DNA of 64,000 nucleotides. Source: Bog-473 sp963706555. GTDB taxonomy: Bacteria; Actinomycetota; Acidimicrobiia; Acidimicrobiales; RAAP-2. The notes beneath the pieces were generated by a model, which searched no databases, was not told the DNA's origin, and was given only the letters and a program-made list of their open reading frames with translations. Positions 9,052 to 17,008 of this stretch are shown here, one piece after another. The position numbers were made by a program, and so were the translations under genes. The stretch covers positions 4,464,001 to 4,528,000 of the forward strand of contig OY970164.1 in the NCBI GenBank assembly GCA_963706555.1. The letters run 5' to 3'. The stretch's first letter is position 1; each line of letters begins with the position of its first letter.

Positions 9052-10197
9052 TTAGCGTACAAGCACCAGATCGTCCCTATGGACGACCAGGTTGGACATG
9101 TCCTCGGGCAGCTGGTCGGTGCGCCGGCCGATCCATTCCGCCGAGCGGGCCGCCCCCATCCGGACCAGCCCCTTGGCGAAGACCTTTCCGTCGGGACCGA
9201 CGATCTCGACTGCATCGTCGGGCCCGAACTCACCCTCGGCCGCCACCACGCCGGCCGGGAGCAGCGACCGCCCGCCCTCGGCCAGGGCCTTGCGGGCCCC
9301 CTCGTCCACAATCAGGCGACCCGACGCCCCCCGGGCGAAGGCGATCCACAACTTGCGGGCCGACAGACGCTGGGGCCGGGCCCGGAAGACCGTCCCGACG
9401 CCGGACTCCCCCGTCACCGCTGCGGCCAGCACCCCGGGGCGGGCGGCATCCGCGATGATCGTCTCGACGCCCGACCAGGTAGCGATCTTGGCTGCCGCCA
9501 CCTTGGAGGCCATCCCGCCGCTTCCCACGGCACTGCCCGCTCCGCCGGCCATCTGCTCGAGGCGGTGATCGATTTCGGCCACCTCATCGATGAGGGAGGC
9601 CTCAGCCACCAGGCGCGGATCGGCCGTCAGCAACCCTGGCGCATCGGTGAGCAACACCAGCAGCTGGGCCCGCACCAGGTGCGCCACCAACGCCGCCAAC
9701 CGGTCGTTGTCCCCGAAGCGGATCTCCTCGTCGGCCACCGCGTCGTTCTCGTTGACCACCGGCAGCACGCCCAGTTCGACGAGATGCTCCAGCGTCCCCC
9801 GGGCGTGGAGGTACTGCGTCCGGTGCACGAAGTCCAGGGGCGCGAGAAGGACCTGCCCGGCGAGGATCCCGTGCGGGTCCAGCCCGTCCTGCCACATGCG
9901 CATCAGCCGGTGCTGGCCGACGGCGGACACGGCCTGGAGCACCGCAGGGTCACCGGGACGCTTCTCGCCCCGGCCCAGCGCCGCCCACCCGGCCGCGATG
10001 GCGCCCGACGTCACCACGACCACCGTGTGCCCGCCGGCCGCTCCGGCCGCTCCACCGGCGGAAGCGGCACCGGCTGGAGGTCTCCCAGCAGCGGGCGCTG
10101 CGGGACCGGGCCTGCGGAGCTGGGCGATCTCGGTGCAGAGGCGGTTGACGGTGGCCGGCGTGACCGAGGATGAGCCGATCTTGACCACGACGATCAT
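9052..10197 (-). CDS. proB: glutamate 5-kinase
   Basis: ProB phosphorylates glutamate at the start of proline synthesis. The amino-acid kinase domain shows VVVKIGSSSVT, VVVVTSGAIAAGW, LPVVNENDAVADEEIRFGDND and a GMASKVAAAKIAT segment. A PUA domain fills the last 80 residues. An Ala/Gly/Pro-rich insert (about residues 30-56) separates the first two strands and is encoded by GC-rich simple sequence. At 381 aa it is near normal length. Its ATG overlaps the obgE stop (ATGA), and proA follows at once, so the three genes are co-transcribed. Feedback inhibition by proline is usual for the family. Confidence 0.95.
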   Translation of the reverse strand: MIVVVKIGSSSVTPATVNRLCTEIAQLRRPGPAAPAAGRPPAGAASAGGAAGAAGGHTVVVVTSGAIAAGWAALGRGEKRPGDPAVLQAVSAVGQHRLMRMWQDGLDPHGILAGQVLLAPLDFVHRTQYLHARGTLEHLVELGVLPVVNENDAVADEEIRFGDNDRLAALVAHLVRAQLLVLLTDAPGLLTADPRLVAEASLIDEVAEIDHRLEQMAGGAGSAVGSGGMASKVAAAKIATWSGVETIIADAARPGVLAAAVTGESGVGTVFRARPQRLSARKLWIAFARGASGRLIVDEGARKALAEGGRSLLPAGVVAAEGEFGPDDAVEIVGPDGKVFAKGLVRMGAARSAEWIGRRTDQLPEDMSNLVVHRDDLVLVR

Positions 10198-11477
10198 GGC
10201 TCGCCCCAGGTGAAGGTCATGCTCCCGACCGTGACCTCGTCACCGTCACGCACCCCGGCCCGCGAGAGGGCGCGGTCGACGCCGAGGCGCCGGAGGCGCT
10301 TGACGGCCTCATCGAGTGCGCCCACGTCATTGAGGTCCGAGAAGGCCACCGCGCGCTCGGCCACCCTCCCGACGACGCGCCAGGTCCCCGGGGCGATCCT
10401 CTGGACATCGACGCCTTCAGGCACCGGACGGTGGATGACGATCGCACCCGTGGCCTCGACGACCGCCGCGGCCCGCACTTCTTGGACCAGGGCCGCCAGC
10501 TTGTCCACCAGGGGCTGCACCCCGGATCCGGTCGCCGCGGACAGGACCAGATCGCACAGCGCTTCGGGGCCGGCCCCGGCCTGGTCGGCCGGCTGGTCGG
10601 ACGCGTGCAGGTCGCTCTTGCTCCCGACGATGAGGCGGGGGCGCTCGAGCAGTTCGGGCTGGTAGCCGCCGAGCTCCCCCAGCAGAATGCGCAGTTGGTC
10701 TTCGGGGCTGTGCTCGGCGTGCGGATCGAGGTCGAGCAGGACGACCAGCACCCGGGCCCGCTCGATGTGCCGTAGGAAGCGGTGCCCGAGGCCCTTGCCC
10801 TCGGCCGCCCCTTCGACCAGCCCGGGGATGTCCGCCATGACGAACTCGGTGCCGTCACGCACGCCCCCCACCCGCACGACGCCGAGATGCGGCACCAGCG
10901 TCGTGAACGGGTAATCAGCGATCTTGGGTTTGGCCGCCGAGACGGTCGAGATCAGCGTCGACTTGCCGGCGTTGGGGAAGCCCACGAGCGCCACGTCGGC
11001 CATGAGCTTGAGCTCCATGTCGAGCCAGCGCTCCTGGCCCTTCTCCCCCTGCTCGGCGAAGGCCGGGGCCCGGCGCCGGTTGGAGAGAAAGCGTGCATTG
11101 CCCCGCCCGCCCTGGCCGCCCTCGGCGATCAGGAACCGGTCCCCGTCACCCGACAGGTCGCACTGCACCGCCCCCTCGTTGTCGAGGACCACCGTTCCGA
11201 CCGGGACCGGGACGACGATGTCCTTTCCCCGGGCGCCGTGCTTCTTCTGCCCCGAGCCGTGACTGCCGTCGGTGGCCCGCCGGAAGGGATGGTCCCGGAA
11301 GCCGAGGAGCGAGGACTGGTTGACCGAGGCCACCAGCCAGACGTCGCCGCCGTGGCCACCGTCCCCGCCGTCAGGGCCGCCGCGATCGACGTGGGCCTCA
11401 CGCCGCCACGACACGGCCCCGGCACCCCCGTCGCCCGCCCGGGCGTGCAGTTGAGCCTGATCGACGAAGCCTGCCAT
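10194..11477 (-). CDS. obgE: GTPase Obg
   Basis: Obg is an essential ribosome-associated GTPase of the large subunit. The glycine-rich Obg fold occupies residues 1-160 (RAGDGGAGAVSWRREAHV, EGGQGGRGNARFLSNRRRAPAFAEQGE). The G domain follows with GFPNAGKS (G1), DYPFTTLVPHLGVV, DIPGLVEGA (G3) and an SKSDL for the NKxD motif. The C-terminal OCT domain is present (residues about 350-427). It usually sits right after rpmA; here 7 kb of other genes separate them. Confidence 0.96.
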   Translation of the reverse strand: MAGFVDQAQLHARAGDGGAGAVSWRREAHVDRGGPDGGDGGHGGDVWLVASVNQSSLLGFRDHPFRRATDGSHGSGQKKHGARGKDIVVPVPVGTVVLDNEGAVQCDLSGDGDRFLIAEGGQGGRGNARFLSNRRRAPAFAEQGEKGQERWLDMELKLMADVALVGFPNAGKSTLISTVSAAKPKIADYPFTTLVPHLGVVRVGGVRDGTEFVMADIPGLVEGAAEGKGLGHRFLRHIERARVLVVLLDLDPHAEHSPEDQLRILLGELGGYQPELLERPRLIVGSKSDLHASDQPADQAGAGPEALCDLVLSAATGSGVQPLVDKLAALVQEVRAAAVVEATGAIVIHRPVPEGVDVQRIAPGTWRVVGRVAERAVAFSDLNDVGALDEAVKRLRRLGVDRALSRAGVRDGDEVTVGSMTFTWGEP

Positions 11478-11542
11478 AACGGCCCAGCTTAAAGGGCAAA
11501 AAGGTCAGCCGGCGTCATGAGGTCAGCCGGCGCCAGAGCGGG

Positions 11543-12892
11543 TCAGGCGAAAAGGCGGCGGGCCCGGTCTCGCACCTCGGTGCGGGCCCGCTCGCTGTCG
11601 ATCTGCACACACTCGCCCCCGGCGACGACCGGCGAGCCACCCACCCACACGTCGGTCACGAGGTACCCCGCACCGGCCCAGACCAGGTGCCCGAGCAGCT
11701 CGGTCTCGTTGGTGGCCGGGACGAAGCGCGCGTCATCGGTGCGCAGGCGGATGATGTCGGCGGGACGGCCCACCTCGAGGGCCCCGACCGGGAGGCCGAG
11801 CGCCTCACCCCCGCCTCTGGTGGCGAGCCGGAGGGCGGCCGCCGAGCTGAGGGCGGCGGGATCAGACGCGGTGGCCCTGGCCAAAATGGCGGCCAGCCGC
11901 ATCTCGTCCCAAAGATGCAGATCGTCGTTGGACGCCGGCCCGTCGGTGCCCAGACCGACGCGGATCCCGTGGGCCAGCATGGCGGCGAGCTTGGCCACGC
12001 CCGAGCCCAGCTTCCCGTTGCTCCCGGGGCAGTGGGCGACGGCGACATCGTGCGCAGCCATGATGTCCATGTCCGCCTCATTCAGCCAGACGGCGTGCGC
12101 GGCGAGCACCCGACCGTCGAGGACACCGAGCTCGGCGAGCAGCGCCGGCGCCCGCATGCCGTAGCGCTCCTCGACCACCTTCCCTTCGGCCTCGGTCTCG
12201 GCCAGGTGGATCTGGGTCAGCGCACCACGGCGCTGCGCCTCCTCGGCCACCGCCGTGAGCCCGGCCGGGGGGAGGCTGTAGGTCGCGTGGGGACCGAACC
12301 CGATGTGGAGCCGGCCCTGTTCGCCGTCCCTCTCGTCGAAGACCCGGCACGCCTCGGCCAGGTGCGCCTTCCAGGCGCCGTCCGCATCCCGTCCCGGCAT
12401 GTCGAACACCCCCGGGGTGAGCATGCACCGGATGCCGGACGCCAGCGCGGCGTCGGCCACCGCGGCCCCGTGGAGGTACTGCTCGCAGGTCGTCGTGATG
12501 CCGTTCAACAGCATCTCGCTGGCGCCGAGGGTCATGCCCCAGAACACATCTTCGTCGCCATGGAGTGCCTCGCGGGGCCACACCGCTTCGGAGAGCCACC
12601 GGTCGAGCGGCAACCCGTCCCCGGCGCTGCGGACCAGCGTCATCGGCGAGTGACCGTGACAGTTGACCAATCCGGGCATGAGCAGGCCGTCGCCCAGGCC
12701 GCCGACGCCGGCGGCGCCGCCGAGGTCGCCGCCGTCGTACCGCTGCACCTCGGTCTGCGGACCAGGCGGCGTGGCCCGGGGATCGCCGACCCAGGTGATC
12801 AGCCCCTCGTCGATCTCCACCGCGCCCGGGCACCACACGGTGTCCTCCGCGTCGACCGTGAAGACCGCATCGGCGACGAGCCGAACGGTCAC
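11543..12892 (-). CDS. mtaD: 5-methylthioadenosine/S-adenosylhomocysteine deaminase (amidohydrolase)
   Basis: This TIM-barrel amidohydrolase of the TRZ/ATZ/MtaD group has the metal ligands in NCHGHSPM, QIHLAETEAE, LAAHAVWLNEADM and GLGTDGPASNDDLHLWDEM. The WLSEAVWPRE and CEQYLHGA segments match deaminases acting on MTA or SAH. The GTG at 12892 overlaps the stop of the DtxR-type gene as GTGA. The product is 449 aa. Deamination would give methylthioinosine or inosylhomocysteine, which the nearby nucleoside phosphorylase could split. Guanine or other deaminase activity cannot be excluded. Confidence 0.8.
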   Translation of the reverse strand: MTVRLVADAVFTVDAEDTVWCPGAVEIDEGLITWVGDPRATPPGPQTEVQRYDGGDLGGAAGVGGLGDGLLMPGLVNCHGHSPMTLVRSAGDGLPLDRWLSEAVWPREALHGDEDVFWGMTLGASEMLLNGITTTCEQYLHGAAVADAALASGIRCMLTPGVFDMPGRDADGAWKAHLAEACRVFDERDGEQGRLHIGFGPHATYSLPPAGLTAVAEEAQRRGALTQIHLAETEAEGKVVEERYGMRAPALLAELGVLDGRVLAAHAVWLNEADMDIMAAHDVAVAHCPGSNGKLGSGVAKLAAMLAHGIRVGLGTDGPASNDDLHLWDEMRLAAILARATASDPAALSSAAALRLATRGGGEALGLPVGALEVGRPADIIRLRTDDARFVPATNETELLGHLVWAGAGYLVTDVWVGGSPVVAGGECVQIDSERARTEVRDRARRLFA

Positions 12893-13614
12893 GCAGAGCC
12901 GACGAAGAGGCGATCGGTGAGGTCCGCCGAAAGATGGAGGGTCTCACCCGCTACGTCGCCCACCCCCTCGACCTGTACCTCGAGGTTGTCCTGCCCGTCG
13001 CGCCCGCCGACCTTCGCCACGACGCCGGGGATGAATCCCCCCTCGCCCAGCATGGTGAGGGACCCGAGGTTCAGCTCGACCTCTTCACTGATCCGCACGA
13101 GGCGGATGCGCTCGCCCGATCCGACCTCGGTCAGCGGTCGCGTGCTCACCTTGGTCGCGGTGGCGGCCGAGCCCGACCCCGGGATCGGGTTCCCGTGGGG
13201 GCAGGTGGCCGGGTCGCCGAGCAACGCCACGAGCCGCTCCTCCACGGCGTCGGAGATCACGTGCTCCCACCGTCCGGCTTCGCGATGGACCTTGTGCCAT
13301 TCGAGCCCGATCACGTCGACCAACAGGCGCTCGGCCAAGCGGTGCTTGCGCACGACCTTCTCGGCCAAGGTCCGGCCGCTCTCGGTCAGGCTGAGCTGGC
13401 GTCCCTGCCGCGAGACGAAACCGTCGTCGATGAGCCGGTCCAGCATCTCGGAGACCGACGGCGCCGAGCGGCCCAAGCGCTCCGCGATGCGGGCCTGGAT
13501 CACCGGGACGCCTTCTTCGGCCAGCGCCAGCATCGTCTCGAGGTACTCCTCGACCGGTGGATGGAACTCCTGCGGCTCGGTCGTCACGGGTGGCTCGGTC
13601 GGTTCAGTCGCCAT
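12889..13614 (-). CDS. DtxR/IdeR-family metal-dependent regulator
   Basis: A winged-helix N-terminal domain (VEEYLETMLALAEEGVPVIQARIAERLG, APSVSEMLDRLIDDGFV) is followed by the metal-binding and dimer domain (HRLAERLLVDVIGLEWHKVHREAGRWEHVIS, ATCPHGNPIPG) and a C-terminal SH3-like domain. Family members bind DNA when loaded with Fe(II) or Mn(II) and control metal uptake. The ATG at 13614 gives 241 aa and overlaps the end of the amine oxidase gene by 11 bases; the stop overlaps mtaD. Sitting between a copper enzyme and a metal-dependent hydrolase, it might control this operon, but no operator was identified. Confidence 0.88.
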   Translation of the reverse strand: MATEPTEPPVTTEPQEFHPPVEEYLETMLALAEEGVPVIQARIAERLGRSAPSVSEMLDRLIDDGFVSRQGRQLSLTESGRTLAEKVVRKHRLAERLLVDVIGLEWHKVHREAGRWEHVISDAVEERLVALLGDPATCPHGNPIPGSGSAATATKVSTRPLTEVGSGERIRLVRISEEVELNLGSLTMLGEGGFIPGVVAKVGGRDGQDNLEVQVEGVGDVAGETLHLSADLTDRLFVGSA

Positions 13615-15547
13615 GGCAGTGGCCTGCCCCGTCCATCGGGGTCTCCGGCACGTCGAGCGCAGGATTGCGGTCGAAGAAGCCGACCGGAATGAGGCTGAAC
13701 CCGGTGTACTCGACCGGCATGACCGGCCAGTCCTCGGGGCGCGGGATGTGCGTGACCCCGAACGAGTGCCAGAGCACGACGTCGGTGTCCACGATGGCGC
13801 GGTCGTGCGCCGTCCACGCCGGCAGGCCGGCCCCGCCGCTGTGCTGATTCGGGTAGTCACCCGCGGCGCGTCGCTCGTCCTCGGCGAACGGCGTCACCCA
13901 CAAGTTGTGGGCGGCGAACGTGGCGCGCTGGCCCACGGACGACGACGGATCGGCCAACAACGTCGGCGTCGAGGTCGGGACGATTTTGTAGGCGGTGGGC
14001 TGTCCCACTGCGTTGACCTTCGATCGATTGGCGATCTTCCAGATCCTGCTCCGCAACGGGTCGACATCGCGCCGGGCTTCCAACTCGGACTCCAACAAGG
14101 TGGACACGGGCGCGAAGGCGTTGCCCCACGGATTGTCGTCCCCGAGCGGCGTGCGCACCGTGTCGACTTCGAAGACGGCGTTGTCGGTGCCGTCGATCTC
14201 CACATCGAGCCGGACGTTGAACATGTGTTGGTGATACGGCGCGGCGAGACCGGGTGCCACCATGCTGGCGTGGGCGTCACCGACCCCGTCTGCCACACCC
14301 ATGGTCGACATGATCCCGGTCAGCTTCACCTCGAATTGCATGCTGCCGTCGAGATAGAAGTACCAGTAGAAGCCGTATTCGTAGTTGCCAACGGTGGCGA
14401 TCGAGCTCACGACCAGGCGCCGTGAGCGGCGTACCTCGGTGCGGCCCGACGTCATGTCGGCGTGCTTCCAGAGGATCCCGTAGTCCTCTTCGTGGAGGCA
14501 GATGGCATTGGGCCGGGTGTGCGGGTGGCCGCGTTCGTCGGCGAAGACGTCGTCGAGGTAGGTGATCTCTCCCAGGCAGTCGCAGCCGAGCGTCAGGGAG
14601 TTGGCCATGCGGCCGAGCCCCCACTCCCCGGCATCGAAGGCGCTCTTCCACGAGTGCATCGGGCCCGGATCGCCGTAGGGGACGACCATTTCGCTGACCG
14701 AAGCCCGGAACAGCAGCGGGCGCACCCGACCCCCGTCCTCGTAGCCGACGGTGTGGATGACCAGTCCTTCGAGCGGGTCCATGCCCACCCGCAGCGACCA
14801 CTTCTGCCAACGCACCAGGTTCCCGTCGACGGTGAAGCTCGGGCCGTCTTTCTGCGTGATGGCCAGCGGGCGCAGATCGGTGCGCATGGGCCCGTTGTCC
14901 TCGGGGTAGTAACTCCCGCCCTGGGGCGGGAACGGGACCACGCCGATGTCGACGACCTCGAGCACCGTGCCGCGTCCCATGTCCACGTAGGCGAGAAGCC
15001 CCTCGAGCGGGCGCGCGTACCCGTTGTCGTCGGGCGAGTCGCGGAGATACGCCAACGCCTTGGTGATCCGCCGGTTCTTCTCGTGGTGCGATCCGAAGGT
15101 GCCGGCGGGCCACGGGTCGATCTGCACCAGCGACTTGTCGACGATCCCCCGGCGGTCGAGCGCGGCGTTCCAGTCCGGGTCGGAGCGCAGCGCACCGATC
15201 ACCTTGATCGCCTCTTCGATCTGCAGGTTGGGACGGACGTCCGTCACCTCGATCCAGCTGTCGACCACGCCGCGGGTCACCGACACGATGACTTCGACGA
15301 CGGTCGCCTCGGGCCCCTGCAGGAGCACGGTGCGCACCCGGCGGTCGAGGACGACGGTTTCGCCGTTGTCGTGGGCGTGGACGAGCGCCTTCTCGGGGTC
15401 GCACAAGCCGATGTAGGCGAAGCGGACTTCATCGGGGGGAATCGTGAGCCGCCCGCTCTCCAGGACGATCTCTCGGGCTGCGGTGATCTCGTCCCCGTCG
15501 AGCGGGGCGAGCGGATGGCGGGGTGCTGCGGGGGCGGGGGTCGTCAT
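13604..15547 (-). CDS. copper-containing primary amine oxidase
   Basis: This enzyme oxidises primary amines to aldehydes with release of ammonia and peroxide, using copper and topaquinone. The cofactor motif is complete: TVGNYEY with the precursor Tyr at 389. The catalytic base fits Asp305 (SAFDAGEWGLGRM), and the copper ligands fit His439 and His441 (YHQHMFNVRLD) and His600 (GVTHIPRPEDWPVMP). The 647-aa length is normal. No signal peptide is seen, so it is probably cytosolic like other actinobacterial members. It is the first gene of an overlapping trio with the DtxR-type regulator and mtaD and is divergent from the nucleoside phosphorylase gene. Confidence 0.92.
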   Translation of the reverse strand: MTTPAPAAPRHPLAPLDGDEITAAREIVLESGRLTIPPDEVRFAYIGLCDPEKALVHAHDNGETVVLDRRVRTVLLQGPEATVVEVIVSVTRGVVDSWIEVTDVRPNLQIEEAIKVIGALRSDPDWNAALDRRGIVDKSLVQIDPWPAGTFGSHHEKNRRITKALAYLRDSPDDNGYARPLEGLLAYVDMGRGTVLEVVDIGVVPFPPQGGSYYPEDNGPMRTDLRPLAITQKDGPSFTVDGNLVRWQKWSLRVGMDPLEGLVIHTVGYEDGGRVRPLLFRASVSEMVVPYGDPGPMHSWKSAFDAGEWGLGRMANSLTLGCDCLGEITYLDDVFADERGHPHTRPNAICLHEEDYGILWKHADMTSGRTEVRRSRRLVVSSIATVGNYEYGFYWYFYLDGSMQFEVKLTGIMSTMGVADGVGDAHASMVAPGLAAPYHQHMFNVRLDVEIDGTDNAVFEVDTVRTPLGDDNPWGNAFAPVSTLLESELEARRDVDPLRSRIWKIANRSKVNAVGQPTAYKIVPTSTPTLLADPSSSVGQRATFAAHNLWVTPFAEDERRAAGDYPNQHSGGAGLPAWTAHDRAIVDTDVVLWHSFGVTHIPRPEDWPVMPVEYTGFSLIPVGFFDRNPALDVPETPMDGAGHCHGD

Positions 15548-15603
15548 GCCGGGCCAATGATAAGCGGGTGATGGTGGCAGGCCCTACTGTGGCCTGTGTG
15601 AAC

Positions 15604-15654
15604 GGGGCGGCCGGATGAGCGGGGCGGCCGGATGAGCGGGGCGGCCGGATGAGC
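15604..15654. repeat. 17-bp tandem repeat, three perfect copies, at the punA start
   Basis: The unit GGGGCGGCCGGATGAGC occurs three times in a row. Each copy holds an ATG (15615, 15632, 15649), and because 17 is not a multiple of three these ATGs fall in three different frames; only the third opens the nucleoside phosphorylase gene. Confidence 0.95.
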
Positions 15655-16527
15655 GAGACGCCGGACAATGCGGTACGCACCGCACGGGAGCTCGCTCGGC
15701 GCACCGGCGTCGACCATCACGATGTGCTGGTCATCCTCGGCACGGGTCTGGCGTCGGTGGCGGAACGCCTCGGCGCCTCGGGGCCCTCCATCCCGCTTGC
15801 CACACTCCCCTTCTTTCCCCGGTATACGGCCACGGGGCATCATGCCCAGGGCTGGTCCGTCCCGATCGGCGGGAAAATGGTGCTCGTCTTCGCCGGTCGC
15901 TGCCACACGTATGAGGGGATCGAGCTGACCGAGGTGGTCCATCCCCTCCGGACCGGCATCGCGGCGGGGTGTTCGACGGTGATCCTCACCGCCGCAGTGG
16001 GTGGCATCCGAGAAGACCTGCACAGCGGATCGATCGTCGTGGTCTCCGACCACCTCAACCTCACCGGCCGTTCCCCTCTCGTCGGTCCCGAGTTCGTCGA
16101 CATGGTGGGTGCGTATTCGCCCGCGCTGCGTGCGCTTGCGCTGTCGGCGCCGGCGGCCGGTGGCGGGGCGGCCGGAGGCGGGGCGGCCGGAGTGGCGGGG
16201 GCCGCCGTCGCCGGGGCGGCCGGGGCCGATGTATCTGCGGGCGTCTATGCCCATGTCCTCGGGCCGCAATTCGAGACGCCCGCCGAAATCCGCATGATGC
16301 GCACGCTCGGGGCCGACGTCGTCGGGATGTCCATGGCCTTCGAGACGATCGCCGCACGCCATGCCGGCGCCGACGTCCTCGGGCTCGCCGTTGTCACCAA
16401 CGATGCCGCAGGCACTGTCTCCGAGGATGCGCCTGTCGCCGATCTGGGACACATCGGTGCCGCCGGACTTGCCGCGTCCCCCACCGTTGCCGAGATCATT
16501 CGCCACGTCATAGTGTCGTTGGCATGA
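15649..16527 (+). CDS. punA: purine nucleoside phosphorylase (PNP/MTIP type)
   Basis: The enzyme splits purine nucleosides with phosphate. Trimeric PNP marks are ILGTGLASVAE, AGRCHTYEG (phosphate site), TAAVGGI, VLGPQFETPAEIRMMRTLGADVVGMS and VVTNDAAG. The Asn in TNDA is the residue that favours 6-oxopurines, so inosine, guanosine or methylthioinosine are likelier substrates than adenosine. An Ala/Gly insert (about residues 165-190) is encoded by three GGGGCGGCCGG copies. At 292 aa it is slightly longer than usual. The start lies in a 17-bp repeat and no Shine-Dalgarno is obvious. It faces the amine oxidase operon and overlaps the next gene. Confidence 0.88.
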   Translation: MSETPDNAVRTARELARRTGVDHHDVLVILGTGLASVAERLGASGPSIPLATLPFFPRYTATGHHAQGWSVPIGGKMVLVFAGRCHTYEGIELTEVVHPLRTGIAAGCSTVILTAAVGGIREDLHSGSIVVVSDHLNLTGRSPLVGPEFVDMVGAYSPALRALALSAPAAGGGAAGGGAAGVAGAAVAGAAGADVSAGVYAHVLGPQFETPAEIRMMRTLGADVVGMSMAFETIAARHAGADVLGLAVVTNDAAGTVSEDAPVADLGHIGAAGLAASPTVAEIIRHVIVSLA

Positions 16528-16904
16528 CGGTCGCTCCTCTCGGCGTGGACCATGTGTCGATCAATGTCCCCGATGTTCCGGCGGCGATCGACTTCTACAC
16601 CAACGTCCTCGGACTCGTGGTGAACGACGAGCGGCCCGACTTCGGCTTCGCTGGCGCATGGCTCGATGTCGGAGTAGGCGGCCAGCAGGTGCACCTCCTG
16701 GGCTTCCCGACGCCGGAGAGCAAGGGCCAGCACTTCGCACTCCTCTTCGAAGACCTCGCAGCGGTCGTCCAGGAACTCCGGGCGCAAGGTATTGCGGTCA
16801 GTGACCCGGTTTCCAGCGGGCCCAACCGGCACCAGGCGTTCTTGATGGATCCGTGGGGAAATTCGATCGAGCTCCATCAGCATCCGCGCGTCGGCGCTGC
16901 GTAA
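16524..16904 (+). CDS. VOC (glyoxalase/bleomycin resistance) family protein
   Basis: A single vicinal-oxygen-chelate domain: GVDHVSINVPDVPAAIDFYTNVLGL with the first metal His, then QQVHLLGF, HFALLFEDL and the final LMDPWGNSIELHQHP. It is 126 aa and would dimerise to complete a metal site. The ATG overlaps the punA stop (ATGA), so the two are co-translated. The family includes isomerases, dioxygenases and resistance proteins; the substrate is not evident. Confidence 0.85.
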   Translation: MTVAPLGVDHVSINVPDVPAAIDFYTNVLGLVVNDERPDFGFAGAWLDVGVGGQQVHLLGFPTPESKGQHFALLFEDLAAVVQELRAQGIAVSDPVSSGPNRHQAFLMDPWGNSIELHQHPRVGAA

Positions 16905-16915
16905 AAGCGTTCCCG

Positions 16916-16934
16916 GCCCGCTCGTCCTGCGGGC
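16916..16934. terminator. GC-rich hairpin after the VOC gene
   Basis: GCCCGC and GCGGGC form a 6-bp stem with a 7-base loop, 12 bases past the VOC stop codon. There is no T-run, which is common for actinobacterial terminators. Confidence 0.45.
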
Positions 16935-17008
16935 ACCCCGACCCGGCCTCTCACACCTCTGACCTGGCCTTTCGAGGCCGTGATACACCCCCTCTCTAAG
17001 GTCACGTC

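Noticed and set aside
8251..10173. 640-codon open frame on the plus strand
   Set aside because: It is the antisense shadow of proA and proB.
11687..14425. 912-codon open frame on the plus strand
   Set aside because: It runs antisense to mtaD, the DtxR-type gene and the amine oxidase gene, all with clear motifs. Long antisense frames are expected from high-GC codon bias.
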